Shown piece by piece: positions 61,547 through 64,000 of a stretch of DNA of 64,000 nucleotides. The DNA is from Xestospongia muta. Taxonomy: Eukaryota > Porifera > Demospongiae > Haplosclerida > Petrosiidae. The stretch lies in the NCBI GenBank assembly GCA_963693285.1, contig OY848918.1:4283876-4347875 (forward strand), written 5' to 3'. The position numbers were made by a program, and so were the translations under genes. The notes beneath the pieces were generated by a model. The model did no database searches. It saw only the letters and a program-made list of their open reading frames with translations, and was not told the DNA's origin. The stretch's first letter is position 1, and each line of letters opens with the position of its first letter.

Positions 61547-62834
61547 TAGTACAGAATACAAGTGATCAACATTATGTGGAAAATACCCACAGTACCCAAT
61601 GGTATCATTATTATGTATGAGATACGTTATAGAGAGTCTAACAGTAATGGACCATACAATATGACTAATACAACCAACACACAGTACAATATACAAGGAT
61701 TACTTTCATTTACTAAATATACCATTGGAGTGAGAGCATATACCAGTGTAGGACCAGGAGAATGGACTGATAAACAATACATTATTGTTTATGTGCCAAG
61801 TAAGAACTTCAGCAATCATGTTTTTCTTGTGTCACTTATTTTTCTCTACAGATATAGAAGGTCTGTCTATAGAAATAATTGATAATACAGTTTTAATATC
61901 ATGGACTCCATTGAACAATAAATATCTCACAAGTTATATAATAAAATATAAAGAGATTAATCAAATGACATTACAAGAGATTGACTTGCCACCATCTGTC
62001 TCACTCGTGGGACTACCACATTTAATTGAAGGAAAAGTGTATGCATTTCAAATATTCAACATGCTAACAGTTAATGATATGAGATATAATGGTTCTTTAT
62101 CTTCACCAGTTACTATACTAGTTACAAAACAAGTAACACCAACAACAATCCCATCAGTTTGTCCTCTACCATCATCTACATTAATAACAATTACTGAAAC
62201 AGTACTCTGTCATAACTTCTCTCCTTTACTTGATCCACAGGAGAGCTTTTCCTGTTCTGTAGCAGATACTGCTACTCCATCAATAGATTCACAGGAGAGT
62301 TGTACAGGTCCTCTAGTTGGTATAGCAGTAATAGTAGTTATATTACTAGTTATATTAAGTTTATTTATTGGATTAGTTCTCTATTGTCACAAGAGGAAGA
62401 AATATGATATAAAAAAGTATGATAACAATCAATACATAAAGTGAGTTGATTCTGTTTCTATAGCAACAATGAGTTCATTTCCATGACAAGCAGTCCAGCA
62501 TATTCTAGAATAGAGACTGGTCCATTTAACTCCACATCACCAGGACACTATGAAATTGTTGTACAGTATGTTAAATATAACTATAATTAGTATTATTTCA
62601 TGACTACATTGAAAGACTACTAATACCAAATATTGTCTCTAAGAAGTAGTGATATTAAATATACATCATGATAGTTTTAATTATACATGTATGTGATAGT
62701 ATTAATAATTATGATTATGATATATTATATTTCATAGAAAACCTGAAGAACCATTATATGAGACAACAGTTGATCAAGAAGATCCAATTTATGAACTCAC
62801 TGAATCTCTTACTCCATATAAACTTATTCATTAA
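61547..62834 (+). CDS. FN3-FN3 membrane receptor with tyrosine-rich tail, copy C (5' end incomplete)
   Basis: Exons: 61547 or 61555-61799, 61852-62440, 62464-62565, 62738-62834. Very close to copy A, with FN3, FN3, Cys-containing stalk, TM (VGIAVIVVILLVILSLFIG) and a tail with PAYSRI, HYEIV, PLYETT, DPIYELT and TPYKL. The last exon begins KPEEP rather than KTEEP. The same missing A as in copy A lies near the first acceptor (GAATACAAG), so the 5' phase is uncertain. No signal peptide exon found. AATAAA at 62906-62911. Confidence 0.7.
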
Positions 62835-63475
62835 ACAATATAATATACTATATATTACTGCTACATAACAGACTTGGTATGCTATCGTGTGAATTTGAGA
62901 GTCACAATAAATTTTAGTATTATTAATTGATTTTATTTAGTTATAAAAATGTCAATGCTAGTAATATAAGTATTAATTAATATAATTATACTAACAGGTA
63001 TATTAATATATTAAAATGATTATTAGTGATTAGAAGATGGACCAACACATGTTGTAATGGTAAGTAGTTTTTATTAGAGTGATCATTGATATATAGTTCA
63101 TAATGACAGTGTGTACAATTGTATCTACTATATCTAGCAGGTATTCTGATATTGGACTGATATTCTAATAGTACTCAAGTTTGTTTATTTATTTGAATAT
63201 TTAATGATAATTTAATACTTCATCAAATCTACTATAGTCAAAGAGATTAAGGAGAAATTATATTTACTAGCTAAAACTAGGGTTGTCAGAAATATTATTT
63301 ACCAATGTTTTATTTTTTAGTCTTTCTTTTAAAATTAAGTTTAATTTGTTTGTGACTTTATTGTGAATATGAAGAACTTTAGAGAAAACATGTGTTTTTT
63401 GATAATAATAATATGTAGCTTCGTATTAATAAACATTTACTCTACCTTTAATATTAATTTTTTTTACTGATATAT
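62835..63475. other. 3' flank of FN3 receptor, copy C
   Basis: Non-coding; equivalent to 7174-7922. Confidence 0.5.
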
Positions 63476-64000
63476 CTAATGTACTACCAGTGGACATGTA
63501 CTGGTAATATTACTGATATATCTAATATACTACCAGTGGACATGTACTGGTAATATTACTGATATATTTAATATATACTGGTAATATTACTGATATATCT
63601 AATATACTACCAGTGGACATGTACTGGTAATATTACTGATATATTTAATATATACTGGTAATATTACTGATATATCTAATATACTACCAGTGGACTTGCA
63701 CTGGTAATATTACTGATATATCTAATATACTACCAGTGGACATGTACTGGTAATATTACTGATATATCTAATATACTACCAGTGGACTTGCACTGGTAAT
63801 ATTACTGATATATCTAATATACTACCAGTGGACATGTACTGGTAACATTACTGATATATCTAATATACTACCAGTGGACATATACTGGTAATATTACTGA
63901 TATATCTTATATACTACCAGTGGACATGTACTGGTAATATTACTGATATATTTAATATATACTGGTAATATTACTGATATATCTAATATACTACCAGTGA
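63476..64000. repeat. 46-bp minisatellite, copy C (runs off the window)
   Basis: More than ten units. Full 46-bp units alternate with a 31-bp short form (ACTGATATATTTAATATATA then CTGGTAATATT) and with a variant reading GGACTTGCACTGG, giving a partly higher-order pattern. Confidence 0.9.

Larger units (their letters stand above)
55249..64000. repeat. Segmental duplication copy C
   Basis: Third copy of the block, closest to A in its FN3 part. It runs to the window end inside the minisatellite. Confidence 0.9.

Overview
The window looks like nuclear DNA of an early-branching animal, most likely a sponge such as a haplosclerid demosponge (inference). It is AT-rich. Its genes are built from many small exons separated by very short introns with GT..AG ends, nearly all in phase 1. 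Their products are single-pass membrane proteins with Ig, FN3 and EGF-like modules. One degenerate non-LTR retrotransposon carries a 2A-type peptide. I see no bacterial, viral, rRNA or tRNA gene. All gene models were spliced by eye, using splice consensus, exon phase and comparison between copies inside the window.

Almost all of the window is one tandem array of related receptor genes. An outer segment of about 8.4 kb occurs three times: copy A at about 1-8412, B at 45595-53510 and C at 55249-64000. Each copy holds, in order: an EGF-type receptor on the minus strand; a decayed Ig-type receptor on the minus strand; a small hairpin element; a stray tail exon on the plus strand; an FN3-FN3 receptor on the plus strand with a tyrosine-rich tail; and a 46-bp minisatellite. 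The EGF-type gene is intact in A and B and has a stop codon in C. Every FN3 copy shows at least one lesion or a doubtful 5' end.

The middle (10.7-43 kb) holds three convergent pairs of Ig-FN3 receptors: 10781(+)/16274(-), 26205(+)/31761(-) and 36244(+)/42973(-). The plus-strand member of each pair ends in its own short membrane/tail exon, or has lost it. The minus-strand member ends in a TM exon plus a tail containing the motif YENV. The same TM and tail exons are used by the unrelated EGF-type genes. The best complete models are 159-2604 (475 aa), 45634-48058 (467 aa), 29746-31761 (542 aa) and 36244-38743 (470 aa). The minus-strand genes at 14257-16274 and 40937-42973 have in-frame stops.

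A block of about 6 kb at 20170-26200 looks foreign to the array. It carries a terminal-inverted-repeat element and a decayed CR1-like retrotransposon, and it separates the 26205 gene from any recognisable signal-peptide exon. The remaining spacers are AT-rich duplicated DNA with CT, GT, TA and G runs and several direct repeats.

Taken together, the locus resembles a birth-and-death cluster of paired cell-surface receptors. Similar ectodomains are joined to different tails, and different ectodomains share one tail. A role in self/non-self recognition is a hypothesis only.
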